NCBI RefSeq assembly: GCF_003347665.1
Contig: NZ_QDGA01000008.1
Location: 1,747 to 65,746 of the forward strand
Direction of reading: 5' to 3'
From: Microvirga calopogonii
GTDB taxonomy: Bacteria > Pseudomonadota > Alphaproteobacteria > Rhizobiales > Beijerinckiaceae
DNA: 64,000 nucleotides
Below, piece after piece: positions 25,857 through 37,100 of this stretch. A model generated the notes under the pieces. It had not been told where the DNA came from. It saw only the letters and a program-made list of their open reading frames with translations, and searched no databases. Made by a program: the position numbers and the translations under genes. The stretch's first letter is position 1. Each line of letters starts with the position of its first letter.

Positions 25857-28099
25857 TCGCGGGCGCCACCCGAGGTCAAGGGGGGCCTGCGCTCGCCCGT
25901 CACCTCCTGTCCCGGAAAGGAGGGCAGGCGGTGGAGCTCATGGAACCCCGGGGCTTGGCCGCCGCCGATCTCGGTGGACAACTCCGTGAACTGGTCGCGG
26001 CCGCAGCACACGGGCGGACGGATCGCCCAGTCCATCACGTCCACATCGATCCACCGCCCGGCTGTTCTGATCCGGCGGCTGTGATGAAGCGCTTCCTTCA
26101 TCTCTACGAACTGGAATTTGGCCTCACCGAAGCGCACCGCTGCGGTGTGCGCCACCGCAAGGAAGGTCGGGATCACTGGCATGTAGTTTGGTCTCTTGTC
26201 GGATCTGACGGAAGGGTCATCGATCTCAGACATGACCATGCCAGGCGGGAGAAGGTCAGCCGCCTTGTAGAGTATCAGTGCGGGCTGCCTTGGACCAAAG
26301 GCAAGCACAACCGCGCGGTAGCCCAGGCACTCCAGCGCGAAGGACGTGCCGACGTCGCTGCGGCGATGAAAGCTGCCGGCCTTCTGGATGGCAGACGGCC
26401 GATCGCAACGTCAACCCCCCGGGAACGTGCGCAGGCTGAGCGCACCCAAGTTCCGCTCGCAGAGGTTCGCAACCGCGTACTTGCCGCGTGGCGTGCCTCA
26501 GACGATGGCGCCACATTCGCGACTGCACTCGGGTCTCTTGGCCTACGCCTCGCTTCGGGGACCCGTGGTCCTGTCCTCGTCGACCGTTCCGGAGCGACCC
26601 ACGGGCTGACGCGCAGCCTGTCTGCGGCTGCCCGCAAGGACGGCGACCGCATCACCGCGGCCGCAGTCCGCGCCCGTCTCTCAGGGTTGCACATCCCTAC
26701 AATCGCGGAGGTTCGCAATGGTCGATATCAAGCAGAAACCCAGTCCGGCCGAGGCGATCTACCGCGAGGCGAGGACAGCCCGGGAAACCTCGCAGCAGCT
26801 TCTGCCGCTCCTCTCGCTCGTGGCAGAGCAGGAGGACGAGAAGAACCCGTTGGACGAAATCCAGAATCTTCTCGGCTCAATCCTGTCCGTATTACAGAAC
26901 CAGAGCGAGGTTCTCGCACGCCTCGAGGCCGTATCCGCCAGCGTGCTGCCGTCGCAGCCCTCGCAAGCCTCGACGTCCGGGAATTGACTTTCCAGGCTGC
27001 CGCACTCGCGGCCGGCAGCCGGAGGTCCAATAATGTACTCGGTTCACTGAGCGGAGGTGCATTGATGGCACACGGACTGAAACCCGCACGCAATCTCGAC
27101 TACAAAACGCAGCTCCTCTCTGACGTGGCGCCGAAAGGATTCGATGCAGCCGCTTGGCGCGATGATCTCCACCTGATCCGGCCTGCGGGTCCTGGCCAGC
27201 GAACCAGCAGGATCCTTTTGAGAGATGGCGGATGGATTGAGATTGACGAGGCGGCAGGCGTTGTTCGGACGTGGGGACCCCAGGGGCGCTCCGATGCCTT
27301 GGCGGCCGCCCTCGCGGCCTCTGGGGGCTGGGACACAAAACGTCTGACCCGCACTGCCACGATTGCAAGGAGTTCCCATGAACCCCGCCAGGAACGCTTG
27401 TCCGAGGCTCAGGCAGAAGCCCTGGTAAGGTGGTGGCAGGATCGTGGTTACAGTGCAACGGCGGCACCGGACGGATGCTGGATCAGTGCCGGCTCCTCAA
27501 GGATCAGGGATACAGGTGATTGCCTGGAGATTCACGGCCCCGTCAGCGACGACGCAATCAAGGCATTGGTCACGAAGGCGCGCGAGGCTTGGGGTGGGGG
27601 CGCCGTGCTGACAGGCCCATGGTCGCAGGCTGATCAGGACCGCGTTTGGCTTGAAGCCCAGCGCCAGGGTGTCGTGCTCGAGGGCTGCCACCCGTCCGAC
27701 GCCGCACAGCAGGCATGGGCGAGGGAGACCGCAACCTCCAAGGCGCAGGCTGAGACCATTGGACTTGTGCGGGCCGGCGCCCGGGAGGCCCAGGACCTCC
27801 TGGCGGGGACCCGGGGTGATCCCGCGGCACTCGGCCGCCTGCCTCCGGAGCTCCAAGTCTTCGTCGGGTCATATCTCGATGATGACCAGCGCCTGGAATT
27901 GGCCCAATCCGAGGTCGCCGACGTCGTTCCCGAACTCAATCGGTTCAAGGCTCTTGGCCGACGGGAGATGGAACAGATCGAGCGGCGCAGAGCAGAGGAT
28001 CACAATGGAAAATCCAGCCGCCTTGGCTTCGATCCGCCGCCGAAGGACTTCGGTGCCGATGTCGCCAAGCATGCCGTTGCGCCCTTGGATGTGCCCTGA
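25853..28099 (+). CDS. Relaxase/mobilisation nuclease with LPD7-like C-terminal domain
   Basis: 748 aa. Nicks one DNA strand at the transfer origin and pilots it during conjugation. The N-terminal relaxase domain (~1-170) has HHVHIDPPPG (61-70) and KEGRDHWHVVWSLV with the metal-binding pair H108 and H110, as in MobP-type relaxases. A linker follows. Residues ~405-650 resemble an LPD7 region (LLRDGGWIEID, GPWSQADQDRVWLEAQRQ). Residues ~290-378 are Arg/Gly/Pro-rich and use poor codons because the same DNA encodes another protein in a different frame (26718-26987). An alternative is that the long frame is a chance fusion of two genes across that nested one. Confidence 0.88.
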   Translation: MIAGATRGQGGPALARHLLSRKGGQAVELMEPRGLAAADLGGQLRELVAAAAHGRTDRPVHHVHIDPPPGCSDPAAVMKRFLHLYELEFGLTEAHRCGVRHRKEGRDHWHVVWSLVGSDGRVIDLRHDHARREKVSRLVEYQCGLPWTKGKHNRAVAQALQREGRADVAAAMKAAGLLDGRRPIATSTPRERAQAERTQVPLAEVRNRVLAAWRASDDGATFATALGSLGLRLASGTRGPVLVDRSGATHGLTRSLSAAARKDGDRITAAAVRARLSGLHIPTIAEVRNGRYQAETQSGRGDLPRGEDSPGNLAAASAAPLARGRAGGREEPVGRNPESSRLNPVRITEPERGSRTPRGRIRQRAAVAALASLDVRELTFQAAALAAGSRRSNNVLGSLSGGALMAHGLKPARNLDYKTQLLSDVAPKGFDAAAWRDDLHLIRPAGPGQRTSRILLRDGGWIEIDEAAGVVRTWGPQGRSDALAAALAASGGWDTKRLTRTATIARSSHEPRQERLSEAQAEALVRWWQDRGYSATAAPDGCWISAGSSRIRDTGDCLEIHGPVSDDAIKALVTKAREAWGGGAVLTGPWSQADQDRVWLEAQRQGVVLEGCHPSDAAQQAWARETATSKAQAETIGLVRAGAREAQDLLAGTRGDPAALGRLPPELQVFVGSYLDDDQRLELAQSEVADVVPELNRFKALGRREMEQIERRRAEDHNGKSSRLGFDPPPKDFGADVAKHAVAPLDVP
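26718..26987 (+). CDS. Gene nested out of frame within the relaxase gene
   Basis: 89 aa, ATG behind GCGGAGGTTCGCA. The product is helical and acidic, likely coiled coil (EAIYREARTARETSQQLLPL, LDEIQNLLGSILSVLQNQSE). By my count 71 of 89 codons end in G or C, like the real genes here, whereas the relaxase frame over the same bases is poor in GC-ending codons and reads as Arg/Gly-rich filler. That contrast argues the nested frame is the selected one. Probably a mobilisation accessory protein; no family recognised. Confidence 0.68.
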   Translation: MVDIKQKPSPAEAIYREARTARETSQQLLPLLSLVAEQEDEKNPLDEIQNLLGSILSVLQNQSEVLARLEAVSASVLPSQPSQASTSGN

Positions 28100-28566
28100 T
28101 GCGTGACCCCGAGGCCCAACTGCTGCGCAGGTATGTGCTCGAACGAGCCGCAGGGCAGATCCCTGCCGCTGAGTTCGTCCGGCTCGAGGAGGTAGCGCCG
28201 GGCCTAGGCGGTTGGATCAAGTGTGATGAGAGGACCGCAAAGGAGTCGGAGCATTGGCGCCGTCTCCGGAAACCAGGGGCGTTGTGGTGTCCGGTTCTTG
28301 GAAACCACCTCGGCATCGCACAGGATGTGGCGTTGCAGGCGTATTTCCTGACCGTTCCCGAGGACGGATGGCCGCGTCTCGCCAGCGAGGTACGGCGACG
28401 TCCGTCGCAATGCCTTCGCCGCTGGCGGGATGCCGGGCGCCGAATCCTTAGAGCATCGGCTGCCCAAACGTCAGGGGCGCTGCCGCCTCCCGGGAGATTG
28501 GCAGGCTGGCCAGCGCGACGCGGCACTGGTCCCCGCAGCCTGCTCTCACATCGCTTTCCTACCTGA
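28099..28566 (+). CDS. Hypothetical protein at end of mobilisation operon
   Basis: 155 aa; ATG overlaps the relaxase stop by one base (TGATG). The N-terminal ~100 residues look globular (LLRRYVLERAAGQIPAAEFV, VLGNHLGIAQDVALQAYFL). The last ~45 are Arg/Pro-rich and low in quality, so the true protein may have been shorter or altered at its end. It overlaps the convergent HEPN gene by eight bases. No domain recognised. Confidence 0.6.
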   Translation: MRDPEAQLLRRYVLERAAGQIPAAEFVRLEEVAPGLGGWIKCDERTAKESEHWRRLRKPGALWCPVLGNHLGIAQDVALQAYFLTVPEDGWPRLASEVRRRPSQCLRRWRDAGRRILRASAAQTSGALPPPGRLAGWPARRGTGPRSLLSHRFPT

Positions 28567-29713
28567 CCACTTTCCGGTTCGCATGGTAGGCGATGGGTTG
28601 CTCATGTACAGGAATGATGGAATGGAAACCATCATGCAGGTTCCTGGCCATCTTCACGATGGTTTGGGTTAGCCGAATGATGTCCTCCTTCTTTTCTCCC
28701 TTAAGAAGCTGCCCGACGGTGACAGAGGTGTCCCCACTGTCATCGATGTATTTCTGGTCCACGGTCGCTCCCTTGTGCGTATAGACGTGCCGACGATGGA
28801 ACATGATCTTGGCATGTTCAGCATCGGAGGGGCTGACTCTCTTCAAGATATCGATATCGAAATCGCGCTTCAGATCTTCAGGGATCTTGTCAATCTGCTG
28901 GAAGTTGGCTCGCCCCCATTTTTCCTTGCGGGCAGGAGCCATTGGTACTTGCGCAACAAGCTGCCGCGCATAGTTCCGACCTACAGAATCGAACACATCT
29001 ACTGCATCCTTGAGCGCCGTGGTTGCCTTGCCACCCCCAAGAAGCTCTGTCCGGATTGCCTCGATATCCTGTTCCAGCATCTGGGTATCGTTCCGAGTTC
29101 CACAGGTGGAACAGTACCCAAACCTTCCCAGAATGTCATTCTGCGTTCCACACGCGTCGCAACTGAAACGAGTCTGGCGTGTCACCTCGACGAAGAACTC
29201 GGGAGGCGCAGATTTGCCCTCATCCCGGGAGCCGTGCGTCTTTTCGATCAAATCTGCAACCTTGATGGAGAACTCTCCATCTTGGTCCAGGCTCTGCACG
29301 TGGTGATAAAATGCGCAGCAGGATTCGACAAAGGCTACTTGGGCGTCGCTCAAGCACAGATGAGGCTCTATGTGGACCCCACAGTAGGGACAGACTGCAT
29401 TTGTGATTAGGCCTGGCGCGGCAGTCCTCCAATACCCGGCGCATTTGGGGCACTTGCGGCCCCACATTGCCCGCTGGTCCGACGCAATGAGGATTGGAAC
29501 GCAAGTGTGATGAGGACGCTGGGGGGCTGGCTCAGACCCAAATGCTCCCGCAGGGATCCCTTGAGGAAGACACCAGATCCCGTAGATCGCCCAAGGAAAT
29601 GGCGATGAGCAGGAGGCGCCGAAGGAATACACCCGCTGTCCTTGGGCGTCGATCGAGGTCTTGATCGAGACAGTGAAGTCCGTAGTTGGAATGCTCTGGA
29701 AGTCCTCGTCCAA
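28559..29713 (-). CDS. Double zinc-ribbon protein with C-terminal HEPN-like domain
   Basis: 384 aa. Two zinc ribbons are visible: C88-x2-C91 with C108-x2-C111, and C185-x2-C188 with C201-x2-C204. After a charged helical stretch, the C-terminal ~110 residues resemble a HEPN domain: R308-x4-H313 (RHVYTH) is the R-x4-6-H ribonuclease signature, followed by HKGATVDQKYIDDSGD and VTVGQLLKGEKKEDIIRL. HEPN proteins often act as RNases in defence or toxin systems. It is monocistronic, lower in GC than the metal genes, and is the last gene before the right attachment site. A role in anti-phage defence or island stability is inference. Confidence 0.8.
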   Translation of the reverse strand: MDEDFQSIPTTDFTVSIKTSIDAQGQRVYSFGASCSSPFPWAIYGIWCLPQGIPAGAFGSEPAPQRPHHTCVPILIASDQRAMWGRKCPKCAGYWRTAAPGLITNAVCPYCGVHIEPHLCLSDAQVAFVESCCAFYHHVQSLDQDGEFSIKVADLIEKTHGSRDEGKSAPPEFFVEVTRQTRFSCDACGTQNDILGRFGYCSTCGTRNDTQMLEQDIEAIRTELLGGGKATTALKDAVDVFDSVGRNYARQLVAQVPMAPARKEKWGRANFQQIDKIPEDLKRDFDIDILKRVSPSDAEHAKIMFHRRHVYTHKGATVDQKYIDDSGDTSVTVGQLLKGEKKEDIIRLTQTIVKMARNLHDGFHSIIPVHEQPIAYHANRKVVR

Positions 29714-29995
29714 TTTGTTCCCCTACCCAGCCCAGCAGATTTCGTTGCGGGTCACCTTATAAAAGGTAGGAGGGTTCTATCCAAGGACGGCGCCATCCCT
29801 CGCCAGCGGGATAGAAGGCAATGACGGGCAGTACCAGGGTGGCTCACCCGAGGCAGTCTAATTCCCTGAGTCGCGAGTGCCTGAAGGGGCCTCCAAACGT
29901 TGACAGTTAAGCCACGCTTGCCTACACAGGTGTCGACACAGGCCTCTGGAAAGAAGTTAGCTTTTCCAACAACTTAAGCGTGGAATCTTCTCTCC

Positions 29996-30018
29996 GTCCC
30001 CTAGGGAGCGCCAAAGGT
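29996..30018. repeat. Right attachment site (attR)
   Basis: Identical to 5661-5683 over 23 bases, covering the terminal part of tRNA-Glu only. No complete tRNA is present here, which confirms this is the element's far junction and not a second tRNA gene. Confidence 0.93.
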
Positions 30019-31193
30019 TCGAAGCTGCAGCTCACCTTGTCTCGGAGGTTCGAGCACTTTCCGTGAGTATCTTTCGATTTGGCTGCTCGTTATGGAGCGT
30101 TCCGCGCCTTCTTGGGCGAGGAGCCGCACCAATGACATCGAGCTACGCTTCCGAAGGGTGACGGGCGGCTTCTCGTCCCGCACCCATTGCGATGTCCTTG
30201 TCCGCTGGATGACGTCAGAGATCCTCCGACACCCATGTCCTATCGGGTGCCTACGCGGATGGAGCTTGCATTATCATCTGTATCATCTGTCCGGAGTGGT
30301 GGGCGCTCGTCTTCCGAACGGTGACGCGAAAAGCAAGAGGCGCATTTCAAGGCTGTCCCAGATTTCTCATCTCGATGCTGGAGAGGACCGGGACACGGCC
30401 TCAGATGAATGACGCGTCTCTTGGCACAAAGCTCGAGTTCTGGGTCATCAGGTTTCCCGGCACGCCTTTGATCATGGCCTCGCCATTGATGACGATGCGG
30501 TCTGCGAATGCAGGACCCCTGTCCCGGAGCTTGTGAGGTTCGAAGGAGGCTGAGTGTCGATCTCTTGTGGTGTTCACCCATGGTCTTTCGACACAAGCAA
30601 GTTGGGCGTCCCATAGAATGGAACGTTCGCGCCACGCCTCCCGGGAGTCGGACGCGATCTGGCCGTAGTACTTTGCACGTTTGCACGGATCGAGATCTTC
30701 ACCACCAGAGGTAGAGATATCTGACTTACAGTTGCAATTGGGCGATTCCGCTCAGCAAATGAAGAAAAGGTTAATATTTATCCGCTTGCATCGCTGCAAT
30801 TCTAACATGCGCTTACGCAAGATAATATCGAGACAGGCTGCCTGAATTCCTTAGATAGATAGTATTATCTGAGTTATTGTCAGTATATCTTTTTCATTCC
30901 GTTAGATGGTTAACGGGATGGTCTCATATTATTGAGAATGCGACCCTGTTCACGTCGTGATGTCCGCTGCGGATGTTCTGCTTACCTCGCGGAATATATG
31001 GGTTTTACTGCAAGAAGACCCGAGGCTTTAGCTTCAGAAAATAATCCCGGCTCAGTAATTCCCTACAGGCACCTCCCCAATTGGAGAGCTGTCAGCCGGT
31101 TTGGTTTGTCCTTAGATGTCTTTAACATTGTAACATTCGCCTGAATTCCGTTGGGGCTTGGGCGTCTGTAAGAGGACAGAAGGGGACGTCACC
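30019..31193. other. Gene-poor stretch between the island and the RTX genes
   Basis: No complete gene found. The first 750 bases hold a coding-like remnant on the minus strand (30404-30751). From about 30720 to 31160 the DNA turns AT-rich, with T-tracts and palindromic TATCT/AGATA patches. This is the likely promoter and leader region of the large RTX gene at 31194. Confidence 0.55.
30401..30751 (-). pseudogene. Possible gene remnant without a start codon
   Basis: Minus-strand frame open for 116 codons between TGA at 30754-30752 and TGA at 30403-30401, lacking ATG or GTG at its head. It reads like protein: DPCKRAKYYGQIASDSREAW, ILWDAQLACVERPWVNTT, PAFADRIVINGEAMIKGVPG. Looks like the C-terminal end of a lost gene next to the island junction. 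Family not recognised. Confidence 0.35.
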
Positions 31194-34100
31194 ATGAATA
31201 AGCCCGTTTTCGACAAGGTCACCGGCAAGCCTGTCAAGGTCAGCAATGCGATCGACGAGACGTTCCCGGGCAATGCGGGGCGGACAGAGGCTGCGAAGCC
31301 GGCTCTCGATTTTATGACTGATGAGCTGGACGGGCGGCGCTCCATCGTCGTGGACGCTGCTCCAGTGACGACTTCTTCATCGTGGGGGCATGCGACTTCG
31401 TCCATCGGTGAGGCAAGTTCCTCCGCTCCGGCGCCGGTGCCCGGCGCATCATCGGCGATTGATGACGGCAATGGCGACTTCCTTGCGGTATCCGATGCGA
31501 CCTTTGACTTTGCCTCGTCGCAGTCGGATGGGGCTCTCTTCCCGCAGCAAGATAAAGCTGCTGGCACGCTGATTTCGTCGGGCGATGAAGAGAAGGTCGT
31601 GGTCGGCGAGGCATCCGACGCGGCCTCGACTGCCTCTTTTGAGGCGTATCCGGCGCAGGTCGGTCTGCTTGCTATTGAGGAGCCAGAGACCGATCCGCCG
31701 ACCGATCTTCGCTTTACCGGTAGCACGACGATATCCGAAAGCATTGGCTTGGGAACTCGGCTAGGGCGGTTGCTGGCCAACGACGTCAGCTCGTATTCGT
31801 TCTCGGGCGGCAATGCTGGTATCGGGGTCAAATCGTTCAGCGCCGGAACATGGGATCTCTACGTTAAAGATCCGTCTCTGCTGAATTACGAGAATCTCGG
31901 CCCTGACAAGACCTTCAGTGTTACCGTCAGGGCGACAGACAAATGGGGGAACCCTTCTGAACCATTGATCGTCACGTTCACAATTACGGACGCTCCAGAG
32001 CCGCCGACCGACCTTTCACTGTCGATATCCGAGATTGACGAAAATTCACCGCTGGGAACTTTTGCCGGGAATCTGTCCGGAACCTCGAACGAGGGAGGTC
32101 CTCTGGAATGGATGCTCATTGACCCTGCAGGGCAGGCCACGTTTCGTATCGTCAACAATGGCACCAATAACGCGTATCTCGAGGTGATCAATCCCGCGGC
32201 TCTCGATTATGAGAACTACGCGGACCATAACTTCTCGTTCCAAATGAGGGCGAAGAGCGTCGATGGTGCGACCGTCGCCTTCAAGACGTTCACCTTGAGG
32301 CTCAATGATAAGAATGATGCCCCGCGGAATCTCCAAGTCAGGGGCAATAGCTTCCTTGGGTCGATCGACGAAACCAATCAGGCCGGTACAGTACTGGCGT
32401 CGATCTCGGTGGTCGACGAGCTTGCCGACAAGCCCAATCTCCAGTTCACCATGTCGGGGTTGGGAGCTCAGTATTTCGATTTCTCCTCTACGAACGGTTA
32501 CATCACTGGCTTGAAGTTGAAGCAGGGAGCTCACATCGATCTTGCTGAACATCCCAACGGTATCCCCGTGACGGTGACCGTGTACGATCCCTCAACGAAC
32601 ACGACACTTCAGCAGTCGGTCACCTTTGGTATCTGGAATATCAACGAGAAGCCTGAGATCCATGTGGCGCCAGGCACGGAACGCACGATTTCGTCATCTA
32701 ACGATGCCATCGCGATGCCTTTTACCGGCGTCACGCTGTTCGACCCCGACGATCTGGATGCTCCTCAACTTCCGCAGGTGCTGACGCTTACGATCGCGTT
32801 CAATAAGAACTACGGGGACTTGACTAACGCAGATGCGGCGGTCGATGTCATTACGGGCGACACATGGAAGTACTATAAATTCCAGGGCACGGCAGAAGCC
32901 CTCCAGTATGTTCTGCAGCACCTCGGGTACAATCCGGCTGACGGACAGGCCACGAGCACACACTTTGATATCCTTCTCAGCGACGGCTTTGAGACTGTCG
33001 CGAACCAACAAATCCACGTCGACGCTGCCCTCAATCATGCGCCGACGCTCACCATCGATTCCGGCGAAGAGTTGGTCTATATGTCGGACGACGGACCAGC
33101 GATGCGGGCGTTCGAACTAATCTGGGTCGGAGATGCGGACGGCGACGACCTTACGCTGACGATCTCGTTCCTGAAGGCCAACGGCGCTCTCGGCATTCCG
33201 AATGGCGTAGCCTTTGATCTGGCCGATGGTGGGACGACACGGACCTACACCTTCCACGGCAGCGCTACATTCCTTGAAGATCTGTTGTCTCAGCTGACCT
33301 GGAACCAGACGGATGGCGTGTTGAGCAACACCCGGTTCACACTGACTCTCTCTGACGGAAACACCACCGTTACGAACAACATGCGCGAGGTGGTGATCAA
33401 TGCGGCGCCGACCATCGACTTCGCCGATGGCACCAGGAGCACCGCAGCGGTTGACAATGGCAATCCGGTCAAGCCGTTCCGGGGAATCGATCTCAACGAT
33501 CGCGAGAACGATTGGCTAACGGTCACGATCTCCTTCACGGAAGATCACGGTGTCTTGGCGGGGGCGACAGGCGCGACCACCTTTTCCGACCCCATGACGG
33601 GACTTAAGTACTATGTTTTCCACGGCAGGGCGAATGACCTCGACGCAATCTTGCGGAATGTGACGTTCGACCCGCGCAACGGCTTTGCCAATACCACGCC
33701 GTTCCATATCTCGGTCGAGGACGCAACGCATACGCCGATTCTTGACGAGGTGCAGGTCATCACGTCGACGGCTTCCGGCAACACCAATGCAGCGCCGACG
33801 ATTACCGTGGCGGGCTCGGGTGTTACTCCCGCGACGGATACGGGTGCCCCCGTCTCGCCATTCGCGGGCGTTACTCTGTTCGATGCGGTAAACGATGCTC
33901 TGACCGTAACTGTCTCTTTTGATCCGCTCCATGGCTTTCTGTTGAACTCGCCCGTGAACGGCATTTCCGATGGTCATATACTAACTTACACTTTCAGAGG
34001 CACGTACGCCGACGTTCAGAACATCCTGCAGGGCCTAAAGTTTGATCCTCTAGATGGGCAAGCGAACGAGACGGTCTTCAAGATCACGGTGAAGGACAAC

Positions 34101-37100
34101 TCGCATCAGGCGATCACCAACAGCCAGATCAAGGTCGTCACCGAGATTGCCGGCGGCGCCGGATCCAACCACGCACCGGATCTGTACGTGGTCGAGGGCC
34201 TGAAAACGGTTCCTGCGACCGATACCGGCACTCCGGTGAACCCCTTCGTGGGCGTTAGGCTGACGGACCAGGACGGCGACACCCTGACCGTCACGCTCGC
34301 CTTCACCAATTCGCATGGAGCCTTGGGCAACCTTGATACAACGTCGCCGCTTTACTCCGGAACGACGCTCAACGGCGATCTGCGGACGTATTTCTTCCAA
34401 GGCACGGCGAGTGAGCTTCAAAGCCTCCTACAGGGACTGTCCTTCAATCCGACCGATGGCGTCGCCAACACGACACAATTCTCGATTACCGCGAAGGATG
34501 CTCTGCATCAGGCGGTCGAGAATCATGATATCCGTGTCGAGACTTCGGTAAGCGGTGGCGCGGGCACGAATCTCGCGCCGACGATCCGCATCGTGGGTGA
34601 GGCGACAACCTACGCTCAGGATAACGGTGCAGCCGTCTATCCGTTCATGGCTGTTCGCCTGAACGATACGGAGAACGACTGGCTGACGGTGACGGTGACG
34701 TTCCAGGACACCCGTGGGGTTCTCGGCAATGCCGAGTTCGGCACTAGTGTGCTGGATCCCATCAGCGGCTTCCGCACTTATACGTTCACCGGCCGCGCCG
34801 GCTTCGTCGAAGGCCTCCTGCACAACCTGACCTTCAACCCGACCGACAATTCGGCCTCGAACGGGAATATCACGACCGGCTTCACCATCACGGTGAAGGA
34901 CGAACAGCACCAGGCCGTCGGCAACAACGCGATCCAAGTTGTGACCCAGCACGGCTCGGGCACGAACATGGCACCGTGGATTTCCGTTGCCGGCACCGGC
35001 GTGACGAACGCGACCGATACAGGGGCGCCTGTAAAGCCGTTTGCGAATGCCTCCACGACCGTTGACCTGTTCGACTACGAGGACAATTGGCTGACTCTCA
35101 CAGTGTCCTTCCGCCGGGCCGACGGCGAGCTGCGGAACACCAGCGCCGCCAACGGGATCTCCGATCTCGGCGAAATCCGCACCTACATCTTCTCCGGTCG
35201 GGCAGAGGATCTCGAAACCATCCTGAACAACCTGACCTTCGACCCCACGGATGGGGTCGCCAACACCACCACCTTCACCCTCGGCTTGCAGGACGGCTAT
35301 CACGAGCCCGTGACCAATAGGCAGGTCCAGGTGGTGACTTCTCTGGGCACCTCGACAACCAACACGCCGCCGCGCATCACGGTAGATCCGCTCAAGACGA
35401 CTTGGAATATCGCCGATATCCAGACCACGAAGCCGTTCGATGGCATCGATCTCGTCGATGACCAGAACGACGACCTGACCGTGACGGCGTCCTTCCTCGA
35501 TGCGCGCGGCGCCTTGAGCATGGCTGCTATCACGGGCGTGACCATCACTGATAACGGTGCGAGCAATCCCGGCGGGATCCGCAGCTTCACCCTCGGAGGC
35601 AAGGCCGATAACATCGAACAGGTGCTGAAGCTCGCGATCTTCGATCCGGCGGACGGAACCACCAACTCAACGAGGTTCACCATCTCGGTGAAGGACGCCA
35701 CTCACCAGGCCGTCAGCAACCAGGATATCGTCGTCAATTCCACGGTGGCCAGTGCGCCGAGCGCTCCGACCTGGGACAATGGTCAACTGGAGGCCAGCAT
35801 CCCGGAGAACTCCACGGGCGTGCTGCCGTTCCATCTCACGGCGACGGACCCGAACGGCGATCCGATCCATTATGTCGCCGTCGCAATGCCGGGCGACGAC
35901 AACGCCTACTTCGTCATTGCCCCGGATGGCCAGATCAGCGTGGCCTCCACCCAGACTCTCGATTTCGAGAACAAGTCGACCTACACCATCTACGTGCGGG
36001 CGGTCGATACTAACGGCAATGAAGGCATCGTCCAGCAGCTTAAGATCAACCTTCTCGACAAGAACGAGGCCCTGACGAACGCGACCTTCAACGTCGTCTC
36101 CTCGATTGCCGAGAACGCGCCACCGATCACCACCGTCGTCGCCACGGTTGCGAGCGTTGACGATCCGGATCTGCCAGGCCCGAACGAGAACTTCGTGTTC
36201 TCGCTTGTTCAGTCCAACGGCCAGCCTTACACAGGTCCGTTCCAGATCAATGCTGCGACCGGTCAGATCACGGTGTCCGGCACGCTTCCGGACGTGAGCA
36301 CCCCGACCCCAATGACTCTCTGGGTGAAGATCGCCGACCACGGCGGAGTCAGCGACGCATCCGGTGCGTCCTTCAACATCATCCGGCCGATCACCTTCAC
36401 GATAAATCCAGTGGACGTGATCGGCACCAAGCCGACCGATCCCACTATCGTGAACAATTTCGTCGGGCCGCTCACCGATGACGCGTGGGATGAAATGGGA
36501 GTCGCGCGCGTCCATTCCGATGCTCCCTCCGGACATGCGGTCACCTACGAGCTCGAGAATACCTACGGGAATTTGTTCACCGTCGATAGCGACGGAAGCG
36601 TATTCTTCTCCGGAACCGTCAACTACGAGACGGCTGCCGGCGTGACGGTTGTGAATGCAGGTCAGGCCACCGAGCAGAAATACTTCCTGCTCCGGATCCG
36701 AGCCAAGGATACGGTAACCGGTGAGTATTCCCAAAATTATACCGACATGAAGGTTTACATCAACGATGTGAACGAAGTTCCTGAGGCGAGCTACACCCCG
36801 GTCAGTGGCGTCGTTGTAGGGGCCGGGGATGGAACGCGTGTCGCCAGCATCGCGATCAGCGATCCGGACACCCGTCCGACCTTCCGCGACTTCCACTACC
36901 AGCTCGTGACCGATGCGACGGGCAATACCGCCTACACCGGCACCGACTTCGGCGTCGACGTCAACGGCAACATCGTCGTGAATGGTGCTCTGACGGCTGG
37001 AACCAAAACTCTCTTCGTGAAGATCACGGATGGTATCGGGACTGGTGCCAACACCATCATTCAGTCCGTGACCATTCAGATCGGCAATGCTGCGCCCAAC

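Larger units (their letters stand above)
5661..30018. mobile_element. Integrative mobilisable element in tRNA-Glu carrying chromate and nickel/cobalt resistance
   Basis: Bounded by a perfect 23-bp direct repeat that begins inside the T-arm of tRNA-Glu (5661-5683) and recurs at 29996-30018. A tyrosine recombinase gene starts 62 bases inside the left end, the usual arrangement for tRNA-targeted islands. A relaxase and a MobC-like protein sit near the right end, and no type IV secretion genes are seen, which suggests mobilisation in trans. Cargo: DNA methyltransferase, chromate resistance, nickel/cobalt efflux, a diguanylate cyclase, and a zinc-ribbon/HEPN protein. Confidence 0.9.

Noticed and set aside
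29996-30018. Possible second tRNA-Glu
   Set aside because: Only the 3' end of the tRNA is present; it is the right attachment site.
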